The position numbers and the translations under genes were made by a program. Of a stretch of 9,916 nucleotides of DNA, positions 1-7,612 are shown piece after piece. The notes under the pieces are model-generated. The model was not told the DNA's origin and did not search any database. It saw only the letters and a list, made by a program, of their open reading frames with translations. Positions within the stretch are counted from its first letter, which is position 1. Each line of letters opens with the position of its first letter. This DNA comes from Desulfurobacterium sp. (GTDB lineage: Bacteria; Aquificota; Aquificia; Desulfurobacteriales; Desulfurobacteriaceae): contig JALSLT010000080.1 of the NCBI GenBank assembly GCA_026988135.1, positions 1 through 9,916 on the forward strand, given 5' to 3'.

Positions 1-143
1 ACACTTTTAATGTTCTTGATGCAAGAGGTGCTATTTCCGTTGCGGAGAGAGCTTCTTATATAGGTAGGGTTAGAAAACTTGCGAACATGTGTGCAAAGGA
101 GTATTTGAAAAAGGAGGAAGGGGTTGTCACAAGTGAAATCTGA
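1..143 (+). CDS. glyQ: Glycyl-tRNA synthetase alpha subunit, C-terminal end (partial)
   Basis: This is the 3' end of a gene that enters from the left edge; its first complete codon is at base 3 and its TGA stop is at 141-143. The 46 visible residues read TFNVLDARGAISVAERASYI and continue with GRVRKLANMCAKEYL. This matches the conserved C-terminus of GlyQ (E. coli has AKGISVTERQAYILRIRTLARKCAEAY). GlyQ is the catalytic alpha subunit of the alpha2beta2 glycyl-tRNA synthetase and performs glycine activation in the cytoplasm. The identity is supported by glyS following directly, with its start codon 20 nt inside this gene. Only the tail is visible, so nothing can be said about the catalytic domain. 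Confidence 0.9.
   Translation, partial: TFNVLDARGAISVAERASYIGRVRKLANMCAKEYLKKEEGVVTSEI
112..117 (+). promoter_or_regulatory. Ribosome binding site of glyS
   Basis: A perfect AGGAGG lies 6 nt before the TTG at 124, inside the last codons of glyQ. The spacing favours TTG-124 over the in-frame GTG at 133, which would sit 15 nt away. Either start gives the same conserved FEIGTEELP N-terminus. The overlap suggests that translation of the two subunits is coupled. Confidence 0.75.
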
Positions 144-2187
144 AGATTTTATTTTCGAAATAGGAACCGAAGAGCTTCCCGCATCCTTTGTGGAGCCTGC
201 CATTAGAAGTTTAAAAGGGCAATTCGAGGAGTTTCTTAAGGAATTTTATCTTTGTGCCGATTCCGTAGAGGTTTTCGGGACACCTCGAAGACTTATTCTT
301 TTGGCAACAGGGATACCGAACAAAGGAGACGATAAGGAAGAAGTGATAACAGGCCCTTCCTGGAGAGCCGCATTTGATGAAAAGGGGAATCCTACAAAGG
401 CTGCGCTTGGTTTTGCGCGCTCTAAAGAGATTGATGTTGAGGAGCTTTGCAGAATAGATACGGATAGAGGTCCCTATGTGGGGTTTCGAAGAGTTGTAGA
501 AGGAATGGAGACTTGTGAGCTTTTGGAAAAGAAACTTCCGGAAATAATAAAAAAAATTCCTTTTAAAAAAAGTATGAGGTGGGGTAGTGGTTCTTTAAAG
601 TTTGGAAGACCTATAAATTGGATATGTGCTTTGTTCGGGAAAAGGGTTATTTCCTTTGTTCTTGATAAAGTAAAAGTTGATAAGTACTCTTACGGACATA
701 GGTTTTTAGCTCCGGAATCCTTTGATGTTTCGGCTGTAGATGATTTTATCGATGAATTGGAAAGCCGTTTCGTTATTGTTGATATAGAGAGAAGGAAAAC
801 TATTATAATAGATGGAGCGAAAACTCTTGCCGATTCTGTCGGAGGAGTGCTTGCAGAAGATGAAGATCTTTTTGAGGAAATTGCTAATCTTGTTGAATAT
901 CCGTATCCTGTTCTCGGTTCTTTCAATAAGGAGTTTTTGCAGCTTCCCGAAGAGGTCCCGATAACTGTTATGAAGGAGCATCAGAGGTATTTTTCTGTTA
1001 AGGATAGAAGCGGAAAATTGAAGAATTTTTTTGTTGCTGTTTCAAACATAAAGCCTCCTGATGAAGCGCTCATAAGGCAGGGGTATGAAAAAGTTTTAAG
1101 GGCACGGCTTGCCGATGCGATGTTTTTTTTCAGGGAGGATAGAAAAAGGTCTCTTGCCGAGAGAGTTGAAGAGCTGAAAGGGGTTGTTTTCCATGATAAG
1201 CTTGGAAGTATGTTTCAGAAAGTTGAGAGATTGAAATTACTGGTTCCGGAGATAGCAAAATATATAGGAGGTTCTACGAAAAAGGTAGAGAGAGCGGCTT
1301 TTCTTTCGAAAGCCGACCTTGTAACGGAAATGGTTAAAGAGTTTACTGAACTTCAAGGTGTTATGGGTAAAAATTACGCTCTTCTTGACGGTGAAGACAG
1401 AGAGGTTGCCGAAGCTATATTTGAGCAGTATCTTCCTAGATTCTCCGGAGATATACTTCCTGAAACAGAAACAGGTGTGACTATTTCGATAGCTGAAAAA
1501 ATAGATAATCTGGTTGGTTTTTTAGGAGTAGGTTTTAAACCTTCGGGTTCTGCGGACCCTTTCGCTCTTAGAAGAAACGGGATAGGACTTGTTAAAATCA
1601 TTACCGAAAAGAGTATTTTTCTTAACCTTTATGACCTTCTCCTGTGTTCCTTCAAACTCTATGAAGAACAGGGGGTAAATCTATCCGAAGGTACTTCCGA
1701 TGAGATTCTTGAATTTATTAAAGAGAGATTAAAATTTCTTCTTTCAGGTCAATTTGCTACAGATGTTATAGATGCCGTTCTTTATGTAACTAACGATTTG
1801 GCCGATGGTGTGGAGCGAATAAAAGCTATAGAGGAGATACGTGGAAATTCAGAGTTTGAGGAAGTTTTGACTACGATGAGAAGAGTTATGAATATAATTC
1901 CGGAAGGTTTTGAACCGATTGTTGTTGGGCATACGGATAATGAGTATGAAAAGCAGCTGTTAGAAGCTTTCGCTCGTGTTAAAGTAAAGATAGAGAATTT
2001 CATAAGAGAGAGAGATTATAAAAAGGCACTTCTGGTTATAAAAGAGCTTAAAAATTCAGTGGATACTTTTTTTGATAACCTTATGATTATGGATAAAGAT
2101 GAAGAAGTTAAAGATAGGAGACTTTCTATTCTTTATGAGATTTCAAAAACTATATCCCGCTTTGCGGATTTTAGAAAGATAAGGTAA
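124..2187 (+). CDS. glyS: Glycyl-tRNA synthetase beta subunit
   Basis: This is the beta subunit of the bacterial alpha2beta2 glycyl-tRNA synthetase, which works with GlyQ to charge tRNA-Gly in the cytoplasm; the beta chain provides tRNA recognition. The 687 residues match the usual family length (E. coli about 689). Visible hallmarks in order are FEIGTEELPASF near the N-terminus, RWGSGSLKFGRPINW around residues 155-170, KADLVTEMVKEFTELQGVMG from residue 396 (the HD-like middle region), SADPFALRR at 476-484, and a C-terminal alpha-helical, DALR-type anticodon-binding region. The start is a TTG, chosen for the AGGAGG 6 nt upstream. The gene ends in tandem in-frame stops (TAATAA at 2185-2190). 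It overlaps glyQ by 20 nt and is followed 16 nt later by ppdK, so the three are very likely co-transcribed. No frame disruption or missing core region is seen. Confidence 0.96.
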   Translation: MSQVKSEDFIFEIGTEELPASFVEPAIRSLKGQFEEFLKEFYLCADSVEVFGTPRRLILLATGIPNKGDDKEEVITGPSWRAAFDEKGNPTKAALGFARSKEIDVEELCRIDTDRGPYVGFRRVVEGMETCELLEKKLPEIIKKIPFKKSMRWGSGSLKFGRPINWICALFGKRVISFVLDKVKVDKYSYGHRFLAPESFDVSAVDDFIDELESRFVIVDIERRKTIIIDGAKTLADSVGGVLAEDEDLFEEIANLVEYPYPVLGSFNKEFLQLPEEVPITVMKEHQRYFSVKDRSGKLKNFFVAVSNIKPPDEALIRQGYEKVLRARLADAMFFFREDRKRSLAERVEELKGVVFHDKLGSMFQKVERLKLLVPEIAKYIGGSTKKVERAAFLSKADLVTEMVKEFTELQGVMGKNYALLDGEDREVAEAIFEQYLPRFSGDILPETETGVTISIAEKIDNLVGFLGVGFKPSGSADPFALRRNGIGLVKIITEKSIFLNLYDLLLCSFKLYEEQGVNLSEGTSDEILEFIKERLKFLLSGQFATDVIDAVLYVTNDLADGVERIKAIEEIRGNSEFEEVLTTMRRVMNIIPEGFEPIVVGHTDNEYEKQLLEAFARVKVKIENFIRERDYKKALLVIKELKNSVDTFFDNLMIMDKDEEVKDRRLSILYEISKTISRFADFRKIR

Positions 2188-2203
2188 TAAAGGGGGGCGG
2201 CTA

Positions 2204-4888
2204 ATGGTTAAAGGAGTTTACTTTTTTGGGAATGGTAAGGCTGAAGGGACCGCAAGTATGAAAAATCTTTTAGGTGGTAAAGGTGCTAACCTTGCCGAAA
2301 TGACAAATTTGGGCTTACCTGTTCCGCCAGGTGTTACTATAACAACAGAAGTTTGTAAAGAGTATTTCAACCTCGGACATCAGTTTCCGAAAGGTTTATG
2401 GGATGAAGTTCTTGAAGGGATGAAGAAAATAGAAGAGATTGTTGGTAGGAAATTCGGCGATAAGGAGATGCCTCTTCTTGTTGCTGTTCGTTCCGGAGCT
2501 CCCGTTTCGATGCCGGGGATGATGGATACTATTCTTAACTTGGGTTTAAATGATGAATCTGTGAAGGGACTCGCAAAAAGTACAAATAACGAGAGATTTG
2601 CATGGGACTCTTATAGAAGGTTTATTCAGATGTTCGGGAATGTTGTAATGGATATTCCCCATAAAAACTTTGAAAGAATTCTTGATGAAAAGAAAGAAGA
2701 AGTGGGTGTTAAAGAGGATACAAAGCTTACCGCCGAAGATTTTAAGGATATTGTAAGAAGATATAAAGAGATGGTAAAAGCAGAGATAGGCGAGGATTTT
2801 CCTCAGGATTCTTATAAGCAATTAGAAATGGCTGTGAGAGCCGTTTTTGAATCATGGAACAATCCGAGGGCTATAAAGTATAGAGAAATAAATAAGATAC
2901 CAAAAGATTACGGAACGGCTGTAAATATTGTTGCTATGGTATTTGGAAACTTGGGTGATAATTCCGGTACCGGGGTTGCGTTTACAAGAGACCCTTCTAC
3001 CGGAAAAAATGATTTTTACGGAGAGTATCTGAAAAATGCCCAGGGAGAAGATGTTGTTGCCGGTATAAGAACTCCACAGCCGCTTAAAAAATCGCAGAAA
3101 ACAGACGATTCTCAGGCATCTTTAGAGGAGGATTTTCCCGAAGTTTATAAAGAACTCGAAAGAATAAGAGATACTCTTGAGAAACATTACAGGGATATGC
3201 AGGATATAGAATTTACAATAGAAAACGGTAAGCTATATATGCTTCAGACAAGGACAGGAAAGAGAACGGCAAGAGCTGCTGTTAAAATAGCTGTCGATCT
3301 CGTTAAAGAAGGACTTATTAAAAAGGAGGAAGCACTCCTCAGGATTGACCCTTCTCTTATAAATCAACTTCTACATCCTATGATAGATGAGGAAGATAAA
3401 AAGAAAGCTGTTGAGCAGGGAAGAATGATAACAAAGGGGCTTCCTGCAGCACCCGGTGCCGTGTCCGGCGTTGTTGTTTTTTCAGCTGATGAAGCTGTTG
3501 AGATGAAAGAGAAAGGAAAGAGAGTGATATTGGTTAGGCATGAAACATCTCCCGAAGATATTCACGGGATGCATGCTGCGGAAGGTATTCTTACGGCGAG
3601 AGGCGGTATGACTTCACACGCTGCGGTTGTTGCTAGGGGAATGGGTAAAACCTGTATAGTCGGAGCGGAAACGATAACCGTTAATTATGACAAACAAGAG
3701 TTTAAAGTGGGAGACACTGTTGTTAAAAAAGGAGATATCATCACGATAGACGGTTCTACCGGTGAGATTTTCCATGGAGAGATTAAAACAATACCTGCCG
3801 ATATCTCCGGTGAGTTTGAAGAGATTATGAAATGGGCCGACGAGATAAGAACTATTTCTGTTAGAGTAAATGCAGATACACCTGAAGATGCCCTTCAGGG
3901 AAGAGCCTTCGGTGCGGAAGGGATAGGCCTTTGTAGAACGGAACATATGTTTTTTGATGAGGAAAGGATTCCTGTTGTTAGGGAGATGATTCTTGCCAAA
4001 ACGAAAGAAGAAAGAAAAAGAGCTCTTAAAAAGCTTCTTCCGATGCAAAAAGGAGATTTTAAGGCATTATTTGAAGTTATGAAAGGTTCCCCTGTTAATA
4101 TCAGGCTTCTCGATCCTCCTCTTCATGAGTTTTTGCCTAAGACAGATGAAGAATTTGAGAGAACTGCGGAAGAGATGGGAGTTTCTGTCGAAGAAATTAA
4201 ACAGAGAGCGGAAGAACTGCATGAAGTTAACCCGATGCTTGGTTTGAGAGGAGCAAGGTTAGGAATAGCCTATCCGGAAATCTATGAGATGCAGGCTAGG
4301 GCTATAATAGAGGCAGCGTGTCAGTGTAAAAAAGAAGGAATAGATGTGAAACCGGAGATAATGCTTCCTCTTATAGCTGATGATAGAGAGCTTGTTATTT
4401 TGAGAGAAAGGATAGATAAAGTTGCTGCTGATGTTTTTCTTGAATCGGGAGTTAACGTTCCTTATCAGGTTGGAACAATGGTGGAGATACCGAGAGCAGC
4501 ACTTATAGCCGATCAGCTTGCCGAAGACGCCGAATATTTCTCCTTCGGAACAAATGACCTTACCCAGATGGCTTTTGGCCTTTCAAGGGATGATGCCGGA
4601 AGATTTATAGGCACGTATATAGAGGAGGAGATTCTTAAAGGAGATCCTTTCATGCATATAGATGAAAACGGAGTCGGGCAGCTTATAAAAATAGCTATGG
4701 AGAAAGGAGAAAAGACAAGACCCGGTATTAAAACCGGTGTTTGTGGAGAGCATGGAGGCGATCCGAGATCTATAAACTTTTTCCAAAAAATCGGGATTCA
4801 ATATGTGAGTCCTTCGGCGTTTAGAGTACCTATTGCGCGACTTGCAACTGCACAAGCAAAGATTAAATTGGATAAAGGGGAGCTTTAA
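2204..4888 (+). CDS. ppdK: Pyruvate, phosphate dikinase
   Basis: This enzyme catalyses the reversible reaction ATP + Pi + pyruvate = AMP + PPi + phosphoenolpyruvate in the cytoplasm. In autotrophs and anaerobes it works in gluconeogenesis or, in reverse, in PPi-using glycolysis. The 894 residues cover the full three-domain architecture. The N-terminal ATP-grasp domain spans roughly 1-340 and includes GGKGANLAEMTNLGLPVPPG and RSGAPVSMPGMMDT from R96. The swivelling phosphohistidine domain spans roughly 400-515, with TARGGMTSHAAVVARGMGK and catalytic H472. The PEP/pyruvate TIM barrel follows, with GLCRTEHMFF (R578) and GVCGEHGGDP (C847). These correspond to H455, R561 and C831 of the Clostridium symbiosum enzyme, at a constant offset of 16-17 residues. 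ATG-2204 is preceded by a G-rich ribosome binding site (AAAGGGGGG, 2189-2197). The last codons and the stop lie inside the terminator hairpin. Linkage of glyQ-glyS to ppdK is, from memory, also found in Desulfuromonadales. An inferred rationale is that tRNA charging releases PPi and AMP, which this enzyme can use. Confidence 0.97.
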   Translation: MVKGVYFFGNGKAEGTASMKNLLGGKGANLAEMTNLGLPVPPGVTITTEVCKEYFNLGHQFPKGLWDEVLEGMKKIEEIVGRKFGDKEMPLLVAVRSGAPVSMPGMMDTILNLGLNDESVKGLAKSTNNERFAWDSYRRFIQMFGNVVMDIPHKNFERILDEKKEEVGVKEDTKLTAEDFKDIVRRYKEMVKAEIGEDFPQDSYKQLEMAVRAVFESWNNPRAIKYREINKIPKDYGTAVNIVAMVFGNLGDNSGTGVAFTRDPSTGKNDFYGEYLKNAQGEDVVAGIRTPQPLKKSQKTDDSQASLEEDFPEVYKELERIRDTLEKHYRDMQDIEFTIENGKLYMLQTRTGKRTARAAVKIAVDLVKEGLIKKEEALLRIDPSLINQLLHPMIDEEDKKKAVEQGRMITKGLPAAPGAVSGVVVFSADEAVEMKEKGKRVILVRHETSPEDIHGMHAAEGILTARGGMTSHAAVVARGMGKTCIVGAETITVNYDKQEFKVGDTVVKKGDIITIDGSTGEIFHGEIKTIPADISGEFEEIMKWADEIRTISVRVNADTPEDALQGRAFGAEGIGLCRTEHMFFDEERIPVVREMILAKTKEERKRALKKLLPMQKGDFKALFEVMKGSPVNIRLLDPPLHEFLPKTDEEFERTAEEMGVSVEEIKQRAEELHEVNPMLGLRGARLGIAYPEIYEMQARAIIEAACQCKKEGIDVKPEIMLPLIADDRELVILRERIDKVAADVFLESGVNVPYQVGTMVEIPRAALIADQLAEDAEYFSFGTNDLTQMAFGLSRDDAGRFIGTYIEEEILKGDPFMHIDENGVGQLIKIAMEKGEKTRPGIKTGVCGEHGGDPRSINFFQKIGIQYVSPSAFRVPIARLATAQAKIKLDKGEL

Positions 4889-4908
4889 AGCTCCCCTTTA
4901 TCTTTAAA
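4871..4908 (+). terminator. Rho-independent terminator of the glyQ-glyS-ppdK operon
   Basis: Bases 4871-4902 form a perfect 32-bp palindrome: GATAAAGGGGAGCTTT followed at once by its exact reverse complement. In RNA this gives a 13-bp stem with a GC-rich GGGGAGC core and a UUUAAA loop. A U-rich stretch follows (TTTATCTTT, 4898-4906). The left arm encodes the last residues of PpdK (DKGEL) and the stop codon TAA (4886-4888) lies in the loop. The U tract is interrupted, so efficiency is uncertain. Placement between two transcription units of the same strand supports the call. Confidence 0.8.
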
Positions 4909-4919
4909 ATTCTTGTTTC

Positions 4920-4924
4920 AGGAG
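4920..4924 (+). promoter_or_regulatory. Ribosome binding site that sets the start of the DsbC-like gene
   Basis: AGGAG lies 6 nt before ATG-4931. It lies downstream of the alternative in-frame TTG at 4913, so it can only serve the ATG. The resulting N-terminus (MRKYLYFLLAIAATTSFSC) is a compact signal peptide, which supports the shorter start. Confidence 0.8.
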
Positions 4925-4930
4925 AGAAGA

Positions 4931-5851
4931 ATGAGGAAATATCTTTACTTTTTGCTTGCGATTGCGGCGACAACTTCTTTTTCTTGTGCTCAGACAAAAC
5001 AAGCGGAGGTGAAATCTCCTTCAAAAGAAGATGTTAAGCTTGTGAAAAAGATGTTTGGTCATGCAGCGGGTCAGAATCTTGAACTTGTCGGTGTTGAACC
5101 GACAAACAAAACAGTAACTTTGAGGGCTTACAGAGTTAAGTTTAAGGACAAGAAGAGCCCTCGGTATATTTACGGTTATGTGTGGCTTTCTACAGATGAA
5201 GTTGAAAAGAGCGGGAAAGGGAAGGAAATGGCTTTTAAAGTGTATCAGGTAACCGGAGAGAGAAAGGACGGAATGCCCCTTGCTGCTCCTATAGAGCCGG
5301 AGAAAAAAGAAGAGATGTATAAAACCGATATTACTTGGTTTAAAAATATAGTGAATGATCTTCAGAAGGAAAATATTCCTCATACTATCGGGAAAGGGGA
5401 TAAAGTTGTTTATATAGTATGGGATGTTTACTGTCCCTTCTGTTATGAGAATTTCGGAGAAGTGGCAAAAGCTCTAAAAGAAGGGGTAAAACTTGTTTTT
5501 GTTCCTCTTCCTGTTCACGGTAAAACGTCCGTTAGAGGATTTGTCTATTATACATATCTTGCCAGGAAAGAGGGTGCTCAAAAAGCGATGGAGCATATCT
5601 TCGCAAGGGGTGAAGGAAACTTCAGAAAATTTAGGAAAAGTTATGAGGAAGAGGTAAACAAAAACTACGATAAAATTCCTGAGCAAGAGAGAAAGGAACT
5701 TGAAAAGTTTTATGATGATATAAAAGTTCAGCTTGTTAAGAAGGGAATTAGTGCCACACCGACAATTGTTTATATCCCTTCTACAGAGAAAGATAAAGGA
5801 TATATTCATAGAGGATTTCTTCAGTTTGATAAGCTCTTTCAGTTAAAGTAG
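4931..5851 (+). CDS. Exported DsbC/DsbG-like thiol-disulfide interchange protein
   Basis: This 306-residue protein is probably exported to the periplasm, where it would form or isomerise disulfides or keep a partner's cysteines reduced. The N-terminus (MRKYLYFLLAIAATTSFSCAQ) has a short basic stretch and a hydrophobic core. C19 could be a lipidation site, but SFSC is a weak lipobox, so a soluble or a lipid-anchored protein is possible. Residues about 30-135 resemble the N-terminal dimerisation region of DsbC-type proteins in position and composition only. The thioredoxin fold is marked by VWDVYCPFCYENF, with the redox pair C168-P-F-C171, and by the cis-proline loop SATPT (P277). The gap between the CXXC and the cis-proline is about 25 residues longer than in E. 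coli DsbC. The extra part is a highly charged, probably helical stretch around residues 218-265. The gene starts a new unit just after the ppdK terminator, and the ABC ATPase follows 4 nt later. The fold is secure; the exact role is not. Confidence 0.8.
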   Translation: MRKYLYFLLAIAATTSFSCAQTKQAEVKSPSKEDVKLVKKMFGHAAGQNLELVGVEPTNKTVTLRAYRVKFKDKKSPRYIYGYVWLSTDEVEKSGKGKEMAFKVYQVTGERKDGMPLAAPIEPEKKEEMYKTDITWFKNIVNDLQKENIPHTIGKGDKVVYIVWDVYCPFCYENFGEVAKALKEGVKLVFVPLPVHGKTSVRGFVYYTYLARKEGAQKAMEHIFARGEGNFRKFRKSYEEEVNKNYDKIPEQERKELEKFYDDIKVQLVKKGISATPTIVYIPSTEKDKGYIHRGFLQFDKLFQLK

Positions 5852-5855
5852 AGTT

Positions 5856-6644
5856 ATGAATAAGTGGGGAATCGCTTTAGAAAAATTAACTGTTGGATAT
5901 AACGGGGAGCCTCTTGTAAAGGGGCTTTCTCTTTTTATGGACGAAGGTGAATTTTGGGTAGTTGTCGGTCCGAACGGTGCCGGTAAATCAACGTTTGTAA
6001 AAACTATACTGGGTATTGTTCCTCCTTTGGAGGGGAAAGTCTTTATTCACGGTATTGACTGTACTTATCATGTGGCGTGTGAAGAGAAAAGATATCTCTC
6101 TTATGTTCCCCAGATGGAGAGCTATTCTAAAATTTTTCCGGCTACTGCCCTTGATGTCGTTCTTTCTGGAATATTTCCTCAAAAGGGGAAGTTAAAACCT
6201 GTGACTGATATGGAACGGGAAAGAGCTTTGAAATGGCTTGAATCTCTGGAGTTGCTACGTTTTAAAGATGTTTCTTTTAAATACCTTTCAGGTGGGCAAC
6301 AGCGAAAAATTCTTATAGCAAGGGCTTTAATTTCATCACCTCATTATCTGTTTTTGGATGAGCCTACTACTGGAGTTGATATTAAAAGTGCAAGAAAAAT
6401 ATTAAAAATAGTAAATAGTCTTCATAAAAAGGATCGTTTCGGAATATGTATGGTTACTCATGATTTAAATTCCGTGTGGCCTTTTGCTGAGAAGGTTCTG
6501 ATTCTTGGTAACGGAAAGTATCTTGCCGGAAAAAAAGAGAAGATAATAAAAGAAGATATCCTTTCCGAAATTTACGGAGTTAAAGTTAAAATAATAAAAA
6601 CTCCTGCAGGACCTGTTTTTCTCACAGGGGATAAACATTATTGA
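5856..6644 (+). CDS. ABC transporter ATP-binding protein, ZnuC/MntB (metal chelate) type
   Basis: This 262-residue protein is a single nucleotide-binding domain that would sit on the inner face of the membrane and drive a permease by ATP hydrolysis. All motifs are intact: Walker A GPNGAGKST (38-46), Q-loop Q86, signature LSGGQ (144-148), Walker B YLFLDEP (164-170) with catalytic E169, D-loop GVD (173-175) and the H-loop H202 in VTHDLN. The overall layout and the tail (LSEIYGVKVKII) are most like the zinc/manganese/iron chelate family (ZnuC, MntB, TroB), but substrate cannot be read from an ATPase alone. There is no strong Shine-Dalgarno before ATG-5856; with only 4 nt after the preceding stop, translational coupling is likely. 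No permease or binding-protein gene is adjacent: the next gene is on the opposite strand and overlaps this one's last 7 nt. It may therefore serve a permease encoded elsewhere. Confidence 0.88.
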   Translation: MNKWGIALEKLTVGYNGEPLVKGLSLFMDEGEFWVVVGPNGAGKSTFVKTILGIVPPLEGKVFIHGIDCTYHVACEEKRYLSYVPQMESYSKIFPATALDVVLSGIFPQKGKLKPVTDMERERALKWLESLELLRFKDVSFKYLSGGQQRKILIARALISSPHYLFLDEPTTGVDIKSARKILKIVNSLHKKDRFGICMVTHDLNSVWPFAEKVLILGNGKYLAGKKEKIIKEDILSEIYGVKVKIIKTPAGPVFLTGDKHY

Positions 6645-7612
6645 TTTGAAAATTTCAGGATAATATCAAACAGCTCTCTTTTTAAGTCTTCAAGGTTTCC
6701 ACCGTTTATATATTCAAAACCGGCAGCCATTATGTGGCCACCACCACCAAAAAGACTTGCTATTTTGGCAACATTCAATTTTCCTTTAGAACGTAAAGAT
6801 ACTTTCCATCTGTCCTCTTCAAATTCTTTGAAAAATACGGCTACTTCCACCCCTTCTATGGAGCGAGGATATGTTATGAATCCTTCACTTTCCTCTATAC
6901 CGGCACCGGTTTCACTTAAAAAACGTTTATAAAGAGTGATATGTGCTACTTTTTTGTTTAGTCCAAAATCAAGAGTATCAAGCACTTTTTTGAGTAATTC
7001 TATTCTAGTGATTCTGTTTCTTTCAAATAGATTTTTTATTACGGTGTAGGGATTGATGTCTCTTTCAAGGAGGAATGCTGCATTTTTTAAAGTTTTCGGA
7101 GTAGTTGAGTTATATCCGAAACTTCCTGTATCTGTTACTATTCCGGTATATAACGGAAGTGCTACGGTATAGTCTATAAGGTTTTCACCGATAAGTTTCA
7201 TTATCTCCAGGGAAAGCTCACAAGTGCTTGCGATTTTCGGTTCGATTATTGAAAAATTGCTATCAGGGTTTGCCGTTATGTGATGGTCTATTATTAAAGA
7301 ATGTTTTGCCGGAATGCATTCAAAGCCTGTTCGTTTTACTTCCGAAACGTCTAAAATTATTACCCAATCAAACTGTTCGTTTATATTGTGATTATTCCCA
7401 ATTTTATTTACGTTCGGTAGGAAATCGAAAAAATATGGAACTTGGTCGTGAAGTATAACCTTAACATTATTTTTCAGTTTCCTGAGAAAATTTAACCATC
7501 CGAGACAACTTCCTATGGCATCCCCATCAGGATTTTTGTGGGAAGTTATTAGAATATTTCCTTCCATATTTTCTATTATTTGAGCAGCTTCTCTTCTGCT
7601 TAGATGTTTCAA
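6638..7612 (-). CDS. nrnA: DHH/DHHA1 phosphoesterase, NrnA-like (nanoRNase / pAp phosphatase type)
   Basis: This cytoplasmic metal-dependent phosphoesterase is expected to degrade 2-5 nt RNAs, pAp or linear dinucleotides such as pGpG/pApA, as NrnA does in bacteria lacking Orn. Its 324 residues match the family. The DHH domain shows SHKNPDGDAIGS with H25, D29 and D31, then D88 in ILDVSE, IDHH (D109-H110-H111), and YTGIVTDTGSFGYNST with D161. The C-terminal DHHA1 domain carries the GGGGH motif (289-293) that binds substrate. No CBS or membrane domains are present, so it is not a GdpP-type or PPase-type member. The start is a TTG whose TTGA overlaps the rbfA stop, with GGAG 7 nt upstream. The 3' end overlaps the convergent ABC ATPase gene by 7 nt. 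The rbfA-nrnA neighbourhood is common in bacteria and supports the assignment. Which substrate dominates cannot be told from sequence. Confidence 0.9.
   Translation of the reverse strand: MKHLSRREAAQIIENMEGNILITSHKNPDGDAIGSCLGWLNFLRKLKNNVKVILHDQVPYFFDFLPNVNKIGNNHNINEQFDWVIILDVSEVKRTGFECIPAKHSLIIDHHITANPDSNFSIIEPKIASTCELSLEIMKLIGENLIDYTVALPLYTGIVTDTGSFGYNSTTPKTLKNAAFLLERDINPYTVIKNLFERNRITRIELLKKVLDTLDFGLNKKVAHITLYKRFLSETGAGIEESEGFITYPRSIEGVEVAVFFKEFEEDRWKVSLRSKGKLNVAKIASLFGGGGHIMAAGFEYINGGNLEDLKRELFDIILKFSNQ

Noticed and set aside
3614..4048. A 144-codon open frame on the minus strand inside ppdK
   Set aside because: It lies fully antisense to an intact, strongly conserved part of PpdK that includes the phosphohistidine domain. 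It has no recognisable motif, and its composition is what reverse-reading AT-rich Lys/Glu codons gives (Phe, Ser, Leu).
4913..4930. An upstream TTG that would add six residues to the DsbC-like protein
   Set aside because: The AGGAG at 4920-4924 lies downstream of this TTG and is ideally placed for ATG-4931, which also gives a clean signal peptide.
6602..6628. TCCTGCAGGA palindrome plus a CCTGT/ACAGG inverted repeat near the end of the ABC ATPase, with a T-rich stretch on the minus strand; possible terminator for the leftward operon
   Set aside because: The stems are only 3 and 5 bp once a loop is allowed, and the region is coding sequence. This is too weak to call.
6646..6659. A 14-base identity (TTGAAAATTTCAGG) with 9368-9381
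   Set aside because: Both copies are inside or at the end of unrelated coding sequences, the word is low in complexity, and no further similarity flanks it; most likely chance.
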